Source: Lichina pygmaea (Eukaryota; Ascomycota; Lichinomycetes; Lichinales; Lichinaceae). Taken from it: a DNA stretch of 64,000 nucleotides. Position numbers and translations under genes: made by a program. Under the pieces are notes generated by a model. It saw only the letters and a list, made by a program, of their open reading frames with translations, did not search any database and was not told where the DNA came from. Below are positions 1-11,886 of the stretch, one piece after another; within the stretch, counting starts at the first letter, position 1, and every line of letters begins with the position of its first letter. Location: positions 1,426,001-1,490,000 of the forward strand of contig OY730172.1 of NCBI GenBank assembly GCA_963422465.1. Reading direction: 5' to 3'.

Positions 1-3000
1 CTGTCAGCACATGGCGGCTTGGACAGGGTTGATGGGGTAAAGAAGGTTACCTTGCGTATCTGCTCGCCCAGAGCCTTGGCTTTGATGATGATACGCTGAC
101 TCTGCGTCACGAGCCACAGGGCCTGCGAGAAGACGCTGACGTTCAGCCGCTTGATGCAGATCCCCACGCCTAGATCCTCCACCCGTGATCCGAAGAAGAA
201 CTGATCTCCAAAGAATGGCTTGATGATGGTGGGAAGCCCTGCGCGGAGACTGGCCCCTGTGGTCCCGGCCCCGCCGTGGTGCGCGGCGGCATCGATCCGG
301 GCGAAGAGCCAGTCGTGCGGAGCCGATTTGATCTGGAAGATCTCGCTCGGTAGAGGCGTCTCCGGTTTCGAAGCGTCTTGGCCGCCCAGCCGGTCGGACC
401 AGCCTTTGGACAGGATGCACCGCACGTCCGCCTTCTGGACGGATTCGATGATCGTTCGCGTGAGCGCCGCCGGATCGGACACGACGATCGAGCCGAATCC
501 GACGTAGACGATACGCTTCTCGTCCCGTCGAGCCTTTTGTATGAAGGCCACGAGCTCCTCCGGCGGGGACCAATCCGAGGCCTCGTTGAGGAACCAATAT
601 CCCGTCACCCGGATCCAGTCGCTGTAGTCGAGCGGCGGGACGACCACCGACGGGCTGAAGTTGTACAGGAACGGCACCTTGTTGGGCTGCAGCTTGTCCA
701 GGCTCGTTCTTCCGAGACTCAACTCGTTCTTCCTCCACCGGTTCACCTGGCCCGCGATGGCCTTCCAGAAGACGTTGTCGAACATGACGTAGGTGAAGTA
801 GTTGTACGCACCGCCCATCTTGTGGTCCGGCACGGCGAAGGCGTGCGGATACGCTCGGGTCCGGGTCCATGGCATGGTGAAGGCGCGGAAGTAAGGGATG
901 CCAAGCGCCTCTGCGATATGGATGCCTGCCATGGCGCTGGGACTTTCGATGAGGACGTCTGTGTCTTGGCACGCCTTCCACGCCGAGCTTAACAGGTCGT
1001 CGATCCAGCCCCGGAACTGGGACGCCTCCGTCAGCCCGGCGTCTCCTGCCGCCACGAAGCCCTACGGGGATGACTTACCTTCGACGAAGCCTCTCTCATG
1101 AACGAGTATGTGAACATACCGTTCTCGACGCAGATTCTCATCAGCTCGGCCGGGTCTCCCTCCACCGGAGCAAACTCGATTCCGTGACCCCGCACCCAGT
1201 CACCAAACTCGGCGTGAGTAGCGATCTTCGGCCGGTGGCCCTCCGCCAAGAGGCCTTTGCAGAGCGCGATGTAAGGCTGCACATCGCCCCGCGACCCTAT
1301 GGTCAGACACGTGATTCTCAACGGGGTCGTGGGCGTGAAGTTGATGATCGAAGCGCGGGGGTCGTCAAAGAGGACCGTTGGCTCGCTCGGCGTATCTGGA
1401 GGCTGTCAGCCGGCGGAAGAAGACCAGATCGGGCGGGGTTCACGTACATGCAGTCTCGATCTCCGTCGACACGCTTGCGGCATGATCGCCTTGACCGTCC
1501 TGTCGAGCTTCCAACAGGGAGCGGTGTTCGGCCTTGGCGGCCTCGGCGCTCTCCCGCTCCTCTTGGCTCAAGACTCCCGACTCCTGTAGGTGCCGAACGG
1601 TGTCGAGGCTGCGGAGGATTGTAACATCGAAGTCGTCTCGGGTCTCGGCCTGGCCGAACTCGAAGAAGAGTTCTTCGTGTGCACGGACAACGATGACCAG
1701 GCCCGAGTAGCCGAAGCAGAAGCCTTTCTCCCTTTCGACGTTCTCGACGTTCTTGAGGGGCAGAATCATCTACCAAATTCATTCAGCCCCGCTCGTCTTG
1801 ACCAACCCGAAGCAGAGAGAGGGGGGGGGGGGGGGGGGGGGGGGCGTGGCTTACCTTGGTGCGTGTTCCGGGCAGCAGGCTTCGGAAGCAAATCGATCGA
1901 TTGCTCACGTAGATCTTGCCGTACAGAGGGAGCACTCGGTGCAGGTAACCGAAGAATGTCGCCTGCAGCTTCTCGGCCGGAGGGAGGGCGAAGTGGGCTC
2001 GAAAACGGTCGCCATGTTCGTGGACCTCGTCGCCTTCCTCCGGATCTTGTAGGCGATCGTCTGGGGATAGACCGGGAGGGTAGTTGCTGTAGTGTCTTCG
2101 GCCGCCCACCCACATGCCCGAAACCTTCTCCATGTAGCCCATCGACTCGGTCGCCAGGAGGCTACTCATCCGTTTGGAACGGTTCTTCAGGAAGCCGGCG
2201 AAGCCGGCCGCGCGTTGCAACGGATAGGCGCCGGCTTTGACTAGCTCTTGCAGGGTAGCCGAAGAGTTCGACTGCGACAAGAGGCTCGGCCGCTGTAGGA
2301 CGCCTCCGCCCATGTCGTCCGGTGCGCCCGAGTGAGATATCGGCACGGGCTTCGAGAGGCTGCCCTGCGTTTGCGATCGGCTAGGTGGTTCGACCCGAAT
2401 CTCTGCGTGCGCGGAATCCGATCGACGGCCAACCTCTCCCGAGCTTCTGTGGGTCGAGGATCGCCGGGGACCCGGGGACCCCGAACGGTGGCGCCGTTGG
2501 ATGGTGGGCGAACTGAAGACGTCGCTCCGGCTCAATATCTGGCTGCCGGAAGCGGGCACCTCGTCGATGAAGCTGGCGGCGTCGGCCTCCCGGTCCGACG
2601 GAAGTACGTAGGAGTCTGACGACTCCTCCGGCCGAGTTGCAGAGGATCCGCGTCGTCTGGGAGCGGTCTGCTGGACGCTCTGTGCGCCGTTGGCGGTTCG
2701 TGCTCGCCCGCGGGCAGAGCTTGATCGGGTCCCGTCACCGTCGTGATCGAGACTTGGTCGGCCGCGGTCGGAGCTCTGCCTCGTGAACTCACCGCTCGGT
2801 CGAGGACTGCCCCCGCGGGGGCTATCGACGGGTGAGCGGGATGAAAGAGTAGCCTTTACGCTGTCTTGCAAGAGCGGCGTGATCGTGCCTGGTGAACCTG
2901 CCCTCAAGGAGAAGGGGCGGTCGGGAAACTCGAGCACGCCGGGGCTGATACGGCCGCGACCGTCGGCCACGTCAAGCTTGCCGCCGTAGATCCTTCTCGC

Positions 3001-4449
3001 CGGCGCATCGTTCACCATCGTATGGAGAACCTTGAGCGCGTCGGGGCCGAACTTGAAGAACGAAAAGTAGAACTGAGAGTTTCCCGTGAGCAACGGCTTC
3101 GACGGTAGAGAGATGGCCGAGCAACGAACACGGTTCGAGGACTCACCTCGTCTATGGCATACGTCTCGTCGTTGTCGACGACTCGCACCATGATGGTCTC
3201 GGCAAACTCGAGCACCGGGCTGTCCTCGATATCGATCACGTTCTCGAGCGGGATGGCAATCTTGACGCTGTCACCGTCGTTGTGCGATCGAAAGATCACT
3301 CTCTGCAACGTCTTGACCCATTCCTTGGCGCTCGCGGCGCTGTCTGCTCGGAAGTAGTGCTTCCTCAGGTGGGTCGTCACGTAGAAGTTGGCCGGGTCCT
3401 TGCCGTGCTCCTTCGACTCCGACATCCCGGCGGAGGTGCTATAGGTCAGGTCGATGGTGTTGCTGGGGAAGTATAGATTCGACGGGTCTGCATAGTACGA
3501 CAGGACGCTGCCCTTCAGAGTGAACCAGTATCTCGTGTAGCGTGGGTTCTGGCGTCCACGTTTCGAGAGGTGTCCCGACTTGATCACCACGTTCTGCACC
3601 GGTCGTCAGCCCACCTCGTCGGGCCGCCCCTTCGGAAGACTTGGGGCCAACACCTACCGATTTCTTGGGGAGATAGGCGTAGAAGAGGATGTGGCGGTCC
3701 GTGATGTACATGTAGCCTTGAAGAAGCACACTCTTCAACAGCCAGCAGGGGTACTCTGCCCAAGTCAGACGGGGCCATCTACGCCAGGACACGTTCGAAA
3801 GGACCCGAGTACCTGCGATGACATCTTTGACGTCGGCGAGCTCGAAGATCTCCTTCAGCCGCGTGGCTAGCGCCATGGAGCTTTTACGGCGCTCATCGTC
3901 CTCTATAGCGTCTTCCTCTGCCGACTTCTCCCATCGCTGTCCCATTCGAGGCTCGACATGCGGAGGCATCTGCATCTCCGCGTGCGCGGTGTATGTTTCG
4001 ACGACAGCGGAGGTCGATTCACTCGCATCCGCCTTTGGTCTTGGAGGCTTCGGGCTCCTGATCCGCAACTGCAGTTGAGGCGTGGATCGAAAGACGCCGT
4101 GGCGTGATTCGCTGCTCTCGCGCGCACCACCAGGTTCTACTGACACCCGACCACGGCGCGGCTTCTCAGCTCCTTCGACGATGGCCTCGCTGCTCTCCGA
4201 TCCTGCGTCATCCTCTTCGCTGTCACTGACGTCGCCGAAGCGTGTGTGAAAGTCCGTCTTGGACCCGACAGCGGCGATCATGGAGAAGACTGGTTGGTTC
4301 GCGATCTGCGCCGTCTCGGACTTGGGCGCCAAGTAGTCCTCTTGCGCATCCGCTCCGTCCTTGAAGCGCTCTGGCAAGTTGATGGTCGACTTGGGGATGT
4401 TCTTCCTCCGCTTGACCAGCTTCCTTGAAGGCCTTCTCTGTTCGGACAT
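1..4449 (-). CDS. ATG26: Sterol 3-beta-glucosyltransferase (ATG26/UGT51 type), C-terminus off the left edge
   Basis: This enzyme transfers glucose from UDP-glucose to ergosterol-type sterols at membranes. In some fungi the family is also needed for pexophagy. The domain order is the family's: an acidic N-terminus, a first GRAM half ([19 protein letters not shown]), a PH domain read from about 3600 to 3150 ([20 protein letters not shown]), a long Ser/Arg-rich linker, a second GRAM segment ([19 protein letters not shown]), then the GT1 domain from about 1340 ([19 protein letters not shown]). The UDP-sugar box includes [15 protein letters not shown] and [11 protein letters not shown]. Approximate exons are 4449-3813, 3755-3661, 3597-3147, 3087-1854, 1770-1452, 1386-1078 and 1016-49, with a donor AAG/GTAACC at the last border. 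The start is the ATG giving MSEQRRPS; an in-frame ATG lies three codons upstream. The fourth intron carries a run of 24 C on the coding strand. The family is near certain; exon ends are approximate. Confidence 0.93.
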
Positions 4450-6745
4450 GGTCAACATCTTGCTAGACGTAGTTGGTCCACCCTTCTAGCAAGCCCGTTG
4501 TGGAGTCAAACAAGGAATTGATGATATATTATTGCGCTTTCTATCATCGCACAAGCTCGCCGCCGAGTTGCACATCATCTTGCACGTCACACTCATCTCC
4601 CATTCCCGCAGCTTCATTCGTTCGGCGGTCTGCAGCTTTTGCCTAATTAACCAACAGCGTGACAGGTGCCGACTGTTCGACTTGTACTTACCGTGGCACG
4701 CGTGCGCAGATGATCTCAAACCTTGCGTACCTACCAGTACCGCGGTATACTAGCATTAGTAGTGAAAGTACGTTCCGTATGTACGGAGTACTTCGTACGT
4801 ACAGAAGTACTCCGTACTCTGACACCTGTAAGTTACGTACCCATACGTACCTTTGGCCAAGCACGTGCGAGGCTATGGAAGTACTTAATACATGCAATGT
4901 ATATGTAGTAGAAGCCTCACAGTCGCTGGAGTGATGGCGGGTGAAAGTCTACAAGATTTATCAAAAGTCAGGTTAGTGAGATACTTCTCATTTTTGTATA
5001 AAGCTTGGCCAACTTTGTCATTGCATCATGGGTCGTGCTGCACGCACTACGAGTAATCTTTCTGTACGCACACCCCCTGGATATGTACTCCGTACGGTCC
5101 GTTGCTAATTCCTGTCGCTGTCGGTAGACTCCTCACTATGCTTGAGCCACAGATGTTGAAGCACTTGTCAAAGCAATCAATCTACATACTGGAATCTGTC
5201 ATATTCTGAGATTGCTGAGTGGGGAAGGGGAGGGGACAGGGCCCAGGCAGGGCTCGGGGTCAGGGTCGGGGTCATGGATGTGGGCGTGGTCATGGTCCAG
5301 TGGGAGGCCAGCAGCAGGTCCAGATATCAGGGCCAGGGGCATCACAGGGGCCACGGAATCCATCAGGAATTGTGCCAGAGATGGCACTGGAGATGTTGGG
5401 GGGGGGGGGGGGGGGGGGGGGGGCTTGGGATTCCCTCGGGGATTCCGTCAGAGACATTGCCGGAGATGTCGCAGTGGCTGGAGATTTCATCAAGACATCG
5501 GAGGTAGAGACTTGCAACCTGTACATACGTACTGTAGGTAGTGCTCAGTACCTGAATTCTCTGGGTATTACGTACAAAGCTTTCATGAATATAGGGGCTC
5601 TGTATATTGATAGCGACAGGAAATAGCAACCGACCGTACCCTGCCGTACGTATGTACTCGTACTGTACTGTACGGAGTACGTTCATACGTACACATCCAA
5701 GGGATGTGCGTACAGCAACGCTAGTGGGGGTGTGCGTACATACGTACCTCCGTACGGCACAGAAAGATTAGGGGTGTACGTACTCGTACGTCCAGTAAAG
5801 CAGTTCAACTTAGCACACCAGCTCTTGTCAGCAACCACAACATCTCTCTGATTCTTATTTTTCTCTAGACACTACATATTCCTTATGATATTCCCCTAGT
5901 CTTACCCAAGTCTCAGTTTTTATTCCTTCAAAGGTTTTCTGAGAAAACAAGCATGTATCCAGAAGTTCTGCATGGCTCACCAGCCAAATCAGAGTAAGAA
6001 TAAAATAAAATAAAATAAAATAAAAAACGTCCAGTAAAGGGGGGGTGTGGGTGCAACACAACCCTTGCATCTACTTCCGTACAAGACTTGTAGTTCTCGG
6101 ATTCTTCACGCAACGATACATGAACTCGCAGAGACGTATTGGGATTCTTCGTCGGACATGCGATGATGAAGTTACTGAAACCCATGGTCGAATGTACGAC
6201 GATGAATGATATGCTAAGAAGAGAAAACTCTCTACAACCACTGGAGATGAAAGTCCCAAACAATATACTGTCATTGTCCTTCTGATGAGCTAAGCTACCC
6301 TCATGCAGTACTCGTACAGAGCACTACTAACCAGCTGTTTTGTTCATGAAACAATATACAGGGCCACGAGGGGGTCGAGCGACAAGATCTAGGGGATACT
6401 TAATTCACTTTTCTGTAGTACGATTGTTCATGATGAGTTTGAGAGCTAGTCCCCTTCTCTTAGATCCAGATCCTGCAGTCATTTACACCGCTACACGTGC
6501 TAGACTCCGGCCATCGTTCCCACATCAGCGTCTCGGAAGTATCATCCGAGAGCAGGCGCTGGGTTTCGGTGATCCCAGATGGAAACCGCTCGGACACTGG
6601 ACCGTTGAGCTAGGGAATGGAAGATGATCAGACGTCCCCTGACTCTTCCTGTTGCGGTTTTTCCTTCCCCTGCCATCTCAAATCAGTATGTGTGTGGCAC
6701 GGCTAGCGTGTTGGAAAAGATGAAGACCATCAGACCGGGCGAAGG
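4450..6745. other. Intergenic region with GTAC palindromes and a poly-G run
   Basis: No convincing gene is seen between the ATG26 start and the CCT6 stop. The stretch holds many short palindromic strings built from GTAC, CGTACG and GGAGTAC (about 4735-4855, 5085-5105, 5520-5580, 5635-5790). It also holds a run of 26 G at 5398-5423 and a short (AAAAT)n tract near 6001-6024. Open frames across the poly-G run encode only Gly or Pro stretches and lack any family signature. Confidence 0.6.
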
Positions 6746-8766
6746 TCATACCATCTGGCGAGCTTTCAAGAGCTCATCGCACAGGAGCAGATTCGAAGCG
6801 ATGCCAGCGCTCGAGGCGATGGAATTCCGCAGCACTCGGAACGAGTCATAAACCCCCTCGAGGGCGGGGTCCATCGCCTCGCCCGTTGCCAGATTCAAAC
6901 CGACCACATTCCCTTCGGCTTGCTCGTCTTGCAGAGTCGCGACTAAATTGATTCAGCAGGAGGCTCACGAGGAAGACAGGCGCGACGCAGCCCAACTCAC
7001 CGGCGTCCTGGATATCGTGGCCGGAATTGGCCGCCAACGTCTTGGGTATGACCAGCAAGGCATCGGCAAAGGCCGCCACTCCCCATTTCGCCTTGCCCTT
7101 GACCTGCTTCCGGAACGCTTCGCTCGACAGATGAGCAGCGCAGGCGATCTGAAAAGCACCTGCACCCGGGACGACACTCTTGTCGACGATGGTGTTGTAG
7201 ATGCTACGGAGACCGTCGCGGACGGCATCGGTGATCTGGCTGATGGTATGTGCGTTAGGTCCCTTGATGAGCAGGGTGACCGACTTCGGGTCTTTGACAT
7301 CCTCCTAGAACGAGTAAGATAGAGCCAGAGAGACCGACGAGGGCCGCTCACGACAAAGGTGTACTTCTCCTCGCCGAGCTGATGCTCGTAGACGAGCCCC
7401 GCCCAGCCGAGGGCGTCCGGAGTCAGGTCGTCGACGCTGTTCATCGCTGTGCCACCACACACGAGCTGTAGCCGCTCCATGTTCCTTCTCTTGGCTCTCC
7501 GCAGCGCGAAGATGCCATTCTTGACCAGGACGTCCAGGCTGAGCGGGTCGATCCCCTTCTGGTTGATGACCACGAAGCCCTTCTTTGGGTCGTCCCCGCA
7601 CACGTGCTTCTTGAGCTCGACGATCTTGCGTAGCTTGCCGTCCACGAACCTGCGCTCGCTCTCGACCAGCTTTCCCCGTTGCTCGGCGTTGGAGTAGAAG
7701 AAACCCGAGTTGACCTCTGTCTTTTCGTATTCCAAGCTCACGTTGAGAGTCAGGATGTGGGCATTCTCCACCCGTTTGGGCATGTCTGGGTGGCGTGCGC
7801 CGTGATCCAACGCCAGGCCTCTGATGAGCTGCGTATCCGATGCCGTTCGGTGCTGCATCTTCATGATTTCAATCATGTGTAGGTCAGGCTTTGCTGGCGG
7901 CTGATGGATTGTGAGAACGGCGTCGACCAGGGATGGTGTGAGCTGCTCGGCCAAGGTCCGATTCAACTTGGTCGAAAGCGAGGTTCGGGCAACCGATAGC
8001 AATAGCTCTCGGTCGATTTCTTTCTCGAGTTTGAACGAGTCCAGAAACTGCGGGAGAGGATGACTTAGTCGGGAACTCGGAGCCTAGATGAAAGGTGAGG
8101 CAGCGCACCTTCAGAGCCTCTGTCTTCGCAATCTCAAAGCCATCCGTGATGACTCGCGGGTGGAGTCCTTCGGCAATATGTCGATCCGCTTGTTTGAGCA
8201 GTTCTCCAACCAGCAGCACCACGGAGGTGGTGCCATCACCCGTGATATCATCTTGTGCCGTCGCAGCTCGAGCGATCATAACCTTGTATCATCAGCCACT
8301 TGCTGGAAACATAACAGACGAATGGGAGCGTACAGCCGTCGGATTTTGTATTTGCTATTCGCCGCATCAGCCTTGCCTCTCCGCATGAGCTGTGCAGCAT
8401 GCATACCATCTCTCGTAGAAGCACATTTCCATCTTTTGTCAGCTTGATCTATAGGAGCACGTCAGGCTCCGCTGTGACCGAGTGATCGTCACGCTGCATA
8501 CCTGTCCCGCACCATCTACCAGCCTGCGACATTTAGCAGGCGGTCCAACAGAGTCGAAAGCTCGGCCTACATCTTGATAGTGCCTGATGGGCCGAGATTG
8601 GATTTGAGGACATCTTGTAATCCCTCTCCGGCATTGATATTGACTTTGAGAGCTTCCCCACGTCTCTGCAAGAGGCATCAGCTATCTGCTGTGCAATCTC
8701 GGGTGGAGGATCATGACTCCTCACTCTAGATTCTGCCTTTGGATTCAAAAGCTGTGCTGCCGACAT
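6746..8766 (-). CDS. CCT6: T-complex protein 1 subunit zeta (CCT6)
   Basis: One of the eight subunits of the cytosolic chaperonin CCT/TRiC, which folds actin, tubulin and WD proteins using ATP. Nine exons: 8766-8725, 8665-8571, 8523-8502, 8448-8407, 8354-8334, 8282-8109, 8047-7352, 7304-7001 and 6942-6746. They sum to 1593 nt, or 530 residues, the usual size. The N-terminus is [20 protein letters not shown], followed by the ATP-site blocks [19 protein letters not shown] and GDGTTS (near residue 90) and the C-terminal [20 protein letters not shown]. Two exons are very small: 22 nt encoding the LVDGAGQ block and 21 nt encoding QIQNPTA. The gene starts 336 bp from the divergent NOP56 start. Identity is near certain. 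Confidence 0.96.
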
Positions 8767-9102
8767 GTTGGGATGGTGCGAGAAGGATGCTGGAGGTTGA
8801 TGCGCAGGTGCGATGGTTGGTATGAATGTATTAAGAACGAGCTGTAACGTAGGTACCAATACTATACGAAATTGCCTGTAGTGTAGGGCAGTGAGGGTAT
8901 CGGTACATACGTACATCCGTACGTACGATACTGCGAGGTACCAGCAAAATCGGCGTGAGGAATTTCTTCTGTGGCTTACGTAAACGATGTCGAAGCACAA
9001 CCTTGCGAAATCCCCACGGATCTACGTATACGTACGAGGTAGGTAGACGACCAAGTCTTTCGGAAGCAGGAAAACATCGTCGGACAACTGAGCTTGGGCA
9101 AA
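8767..9102. promoter_or_regulatory. Shared divergent promoter region CCT6 / NOP56
   Basis: These 336 bp separate the divergent start codons of CCT6 and NOP56, so they must hold both 5' leaders and probably a two-way promoter. A GTAC-rich palindromic cluster lies in it (about 8905-8932, and again near 9026-9040). No TATA box can be assigned with confidence. The co-regulation is inferred from layout only. Confidence 0.5.
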
Positions 9103-10910
9103 ATGTCGAAGGTCGACTATCTTCTCCACGAGACGTCCGTTGGCTATGCCTTGTTCGAAGTGGTGCATCAGGCGGATGTCGTGGGGAACCGCTTGCCAGC
9201 CATCCGAGCTGCGATGAGCGACCTGGGTAAATTCGGAAAGATGGTTAAGGTCGTGAGCTTTGCGCCATTCCAGCAAGTACCCCTGCGCTCGTTGCTACAG
9301 ATGTTGCCCATCTAACGAGTGTAAGTAGAGGTGCGGCTCACGCGCTGGAGCAGGCCAACGAGCTCAGCGAAGGCATCGCGTCCGACTACCTCCGTTCGTT
9401 CCTTGAGCTCAACCTGCCGAAGCCGAACAAGAAGAACAAAATGGTTCTGGGAGTGTCAGACAAGAACCTTGCCGGCAGCATCAAGGCGGCGTTTCCGGCA
9501 TTCGACTACGAGACCGGCGACACCAACGAGGTTGTTCAAGATCTGCTGCGCGGGCTGCGGTTGCACTCGGGAAAGCTGCTCCGGCAGCTGCAGGATGGGG
9601 ATCTGGAGCGAGCGCAGCTGGGTCTGGGGCACGCCTACTCCAGAGCCAGAGTCAAGTTCAGCGTCCAGAAGAACGACAATCACATCATTCAGGCCATTGC
9701 AACGCTCGATCATCTCGACAAGGCCGTCAATACGTTCTCGATGCGGGTGCGGGAATGGTACTCTTGGCATTTTCCGGAGCTGATCAGGGTCGTTTCCGAA
9801 AATCAGCTGTATGCGAGGGTAGTGCTCTTCATCGGCGACAAGAAGACTCTTACGGACGATCGGCTGCACGATCTTGCTGCCATCGTCAACGACGATGGTA
9901 GCATCGCACAGAGCGTCATCGACGTGGCCAAGGTCAGCATGGGTCAGGATGTTTCGCAAACCGACCTCGACAACATCTCAGCCTTCGCACGTCGGGTCGT
10001 CGAGATGTCCGCGTACCGCAAGACCCTTCACAGCTATCTCGTCTCAAAGATGGCTATCGTGGCACCCAATCTTGCCACCCTCATCGGGGAAGTCGTCGGT
10101 GCTCGTCTCATCTCGCACGCTGGAAGTCTGACGAATCTGTCAAAGTACCCTGCCTCGACCGTGCAGATTCTCGGTGCCGAGAAGGCTCTCTTCCGAGCAT
10201 TGAAGACGAAGGGGAACACGCCCAAGTACGGACTGATCTACCATTCGTCCTTCATCGGAAGGGCGGGGCAGAAGAACAAGGGCCGCATATCACGATTTCT
10301 GGCCAACAAGTGCTCCATCGCATCGCGGATCGACAACTTCTCGGAGGCACCAACGACCAAGTTCGGTGAGGTCCTCAGGGGTCAGGTGGAGGAGAGGCTG
10401 GAGTTTTACGCCTCAGGGGCCGCCCCGACCAAGAACGAGGTGGCAATGGTGAGCAGATTGTCCTACGGCTCGCAAAGTCTGTCCACAGCCACTAACGCAT
10501 GACAGAAAAATGCGATGGACTCGGTGCTCGCTGACATCAACGTCGACGTTGACATGGAAGACCAGGCTCTGGTAGCCCAACCCACGACCTCTTCGGAGCA
10601 GGCGAGGAAAGAGAAGAAGGGGGAGAAGACGAAGAAGAAGCGGGACAAGACAGACGGGAAGGAGAACGAAAGGCTGGAGAAGAAGAAGAAGAAGAAGAAG
10701 AGCAAGAAGCGTGATGGGGGGCAACCGATGGACGAGCTCGGCGATGATGGACAGAAACGGAAAGGAGGGGACGAACTGGAGGCTGTACAGTCCGCTCAAG
10801 ACGAGGCGACGAAGAAGAGGGTGTCGAAAAAGCGGAAACAAGCCGCGGACGAGGGCGATAGAGATGCAGACGGAAAGAAGCAGAAGAGAAAGAACAAGCG
10901 GGTGGTCTGA
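9103..10910 (+). CDS. NOP56: Nucleolar protein 56, box C/D snoRNP core
   Basis: NOP56 is a core protein of box C/D snoRNPs, which guide rRNA 2'-O-methylation and pre-rRNA processing in the nucleolus. Exons are 9103-9272, 9329-10448 and 10506-10910, giving 564 residues. The protein opens [20 protein letters not shown] and contains [17 protein letters not shown]. The Nop domain shows [20 protein letters not shown] and [20 protein letters not shown] Lys-rich tail ([10 protein letters not shown] and similar) forms the last 110 residues, as is typical. The first intron begins GCAAGT rather than GT. Using it restores the conserved [13 protein letters not shown], whereas a GT donor does not give the right frame. 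A CTAAC branch site lies 14 nt before its 3' end. Identity is near certain. Confidence 0.97.
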
Positions 10911-11886
10911 TGTTGTTAGCATTTCATCATTCGCTTTTCATGACCGTTCCATATTCGCTGTTCCGCGTCACTCCCCGAGACCGTCGCAAGGCCACTAGCC
11001 TGTTGAACCATTCCCAACCACAGCCTCCGAGTAGTCTTTCGAAATCTTCTGTCTAGGTATGCTCGGGCAGAGAAGCCTGGTACGTACGTATGTACAGTAT
11101 GTACAATAACGTTATTCAATTGAAAGTGTGCGGTACGTAGTAGCACGACTAGACCTACGTGGCCTACGGTATCAGAGGTCACGTACCGTACTGAGTACGG
11201 AGTACTCGTACACTACCCGTGCCATGGGGGGGTGATACCCCCCGTGGCACGGGTACCGGACTTTATCAGCCCGATGACACTTTTATCGCGGCGCGTGCGG
11301 CTGAAAGTGGCGCCGATGCCACCTTTCGTCAGGCTATTGGCAAAAGTAATGGCAGCTGAAGTCCATCGCAACACCAACGGGAGTACGCAAGGAGTACGGA
11401 GTACGAAGTACGGAACGTAAATACATTAGGGTTACTTCAAACCACTGCTGCATGAAGCTGTCTGAAATCATACGGTAGAGACAGCACAGCAAGATCCTAA
11501 TTTCATCGTACATCTTTCATCTACGTACGTACAGTATCGTCTCACATTGGACAAAGTTGTAATGCAGTACGTACGTACGGAGTACATACGTATGTGGTTT
11601 TCTATCGAAGCCTGTCGACTACCACGACTACGGTACTACGTAGCTACGAGGTATTCCACCAACACTACGTGACGTACGGAGTACTTTCGTCGACAACCTC
11701 GTCCCTTTTCTGATGCCGATTATTGATAGAGTCACGGGAGTACCCAAAGTACTCTAGTTACGTACAGCTAATCAGAGCACTGGCGCCGAACACCCGGTGG
11801 GGACGTCCTTCAACGGCAATGAGGGACTCAAGCTCTCGACAGACAGCCGAGGAGCCTCATACGAACAGACAAGGTGCCCCGGCAAG
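10911..11886. other. Intergenic region between NOP56 and the GH47 gene
   Basis: No gene is recognised. The stretch contains dense GTAC-type palindromes (about 11080-11110, 11180-11215, 11385-11420, 11520-11600, 11660-11690) and a hairpin repeat at 11214-11255 described separately. The last 150 bp presumably hold the mannosidase promoter and leader. Confidence 0.55.
11214..11255. repeat. 18-bp-arm hairpin repeat, copy 1
   Basis: The left arm TACCCGTGCCATGGGGGG pairs with a right arm whose reverse complement is TACCCGTGCCACGGGGGG, leaving a loop of six bases (TGATAC region). The arms differ at a single position. A closely related hairpin lies at 35931-35980 in this window, so this is a repeated unit and not a chance palindrome. 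It may be a very small foldback element or the remnant of a transposon end. Confidence 0.6.

Noticed and set aside
5212-5686. Long open frames on both strands across the poly-G run at 5.4 kb
   Set aside because: They exist because a G/C homopolymer has no stop codons. The encoded Gly or Pro runs have no family features or splice signals.
9279-9317. An in-frame stop after FAPFQ in NOP56, suggesting a broken gene
   Set aside because: A GC-AG intron (9273-9328) removes it and restores the exact family sequence; all exons then sum to a multiple of three.
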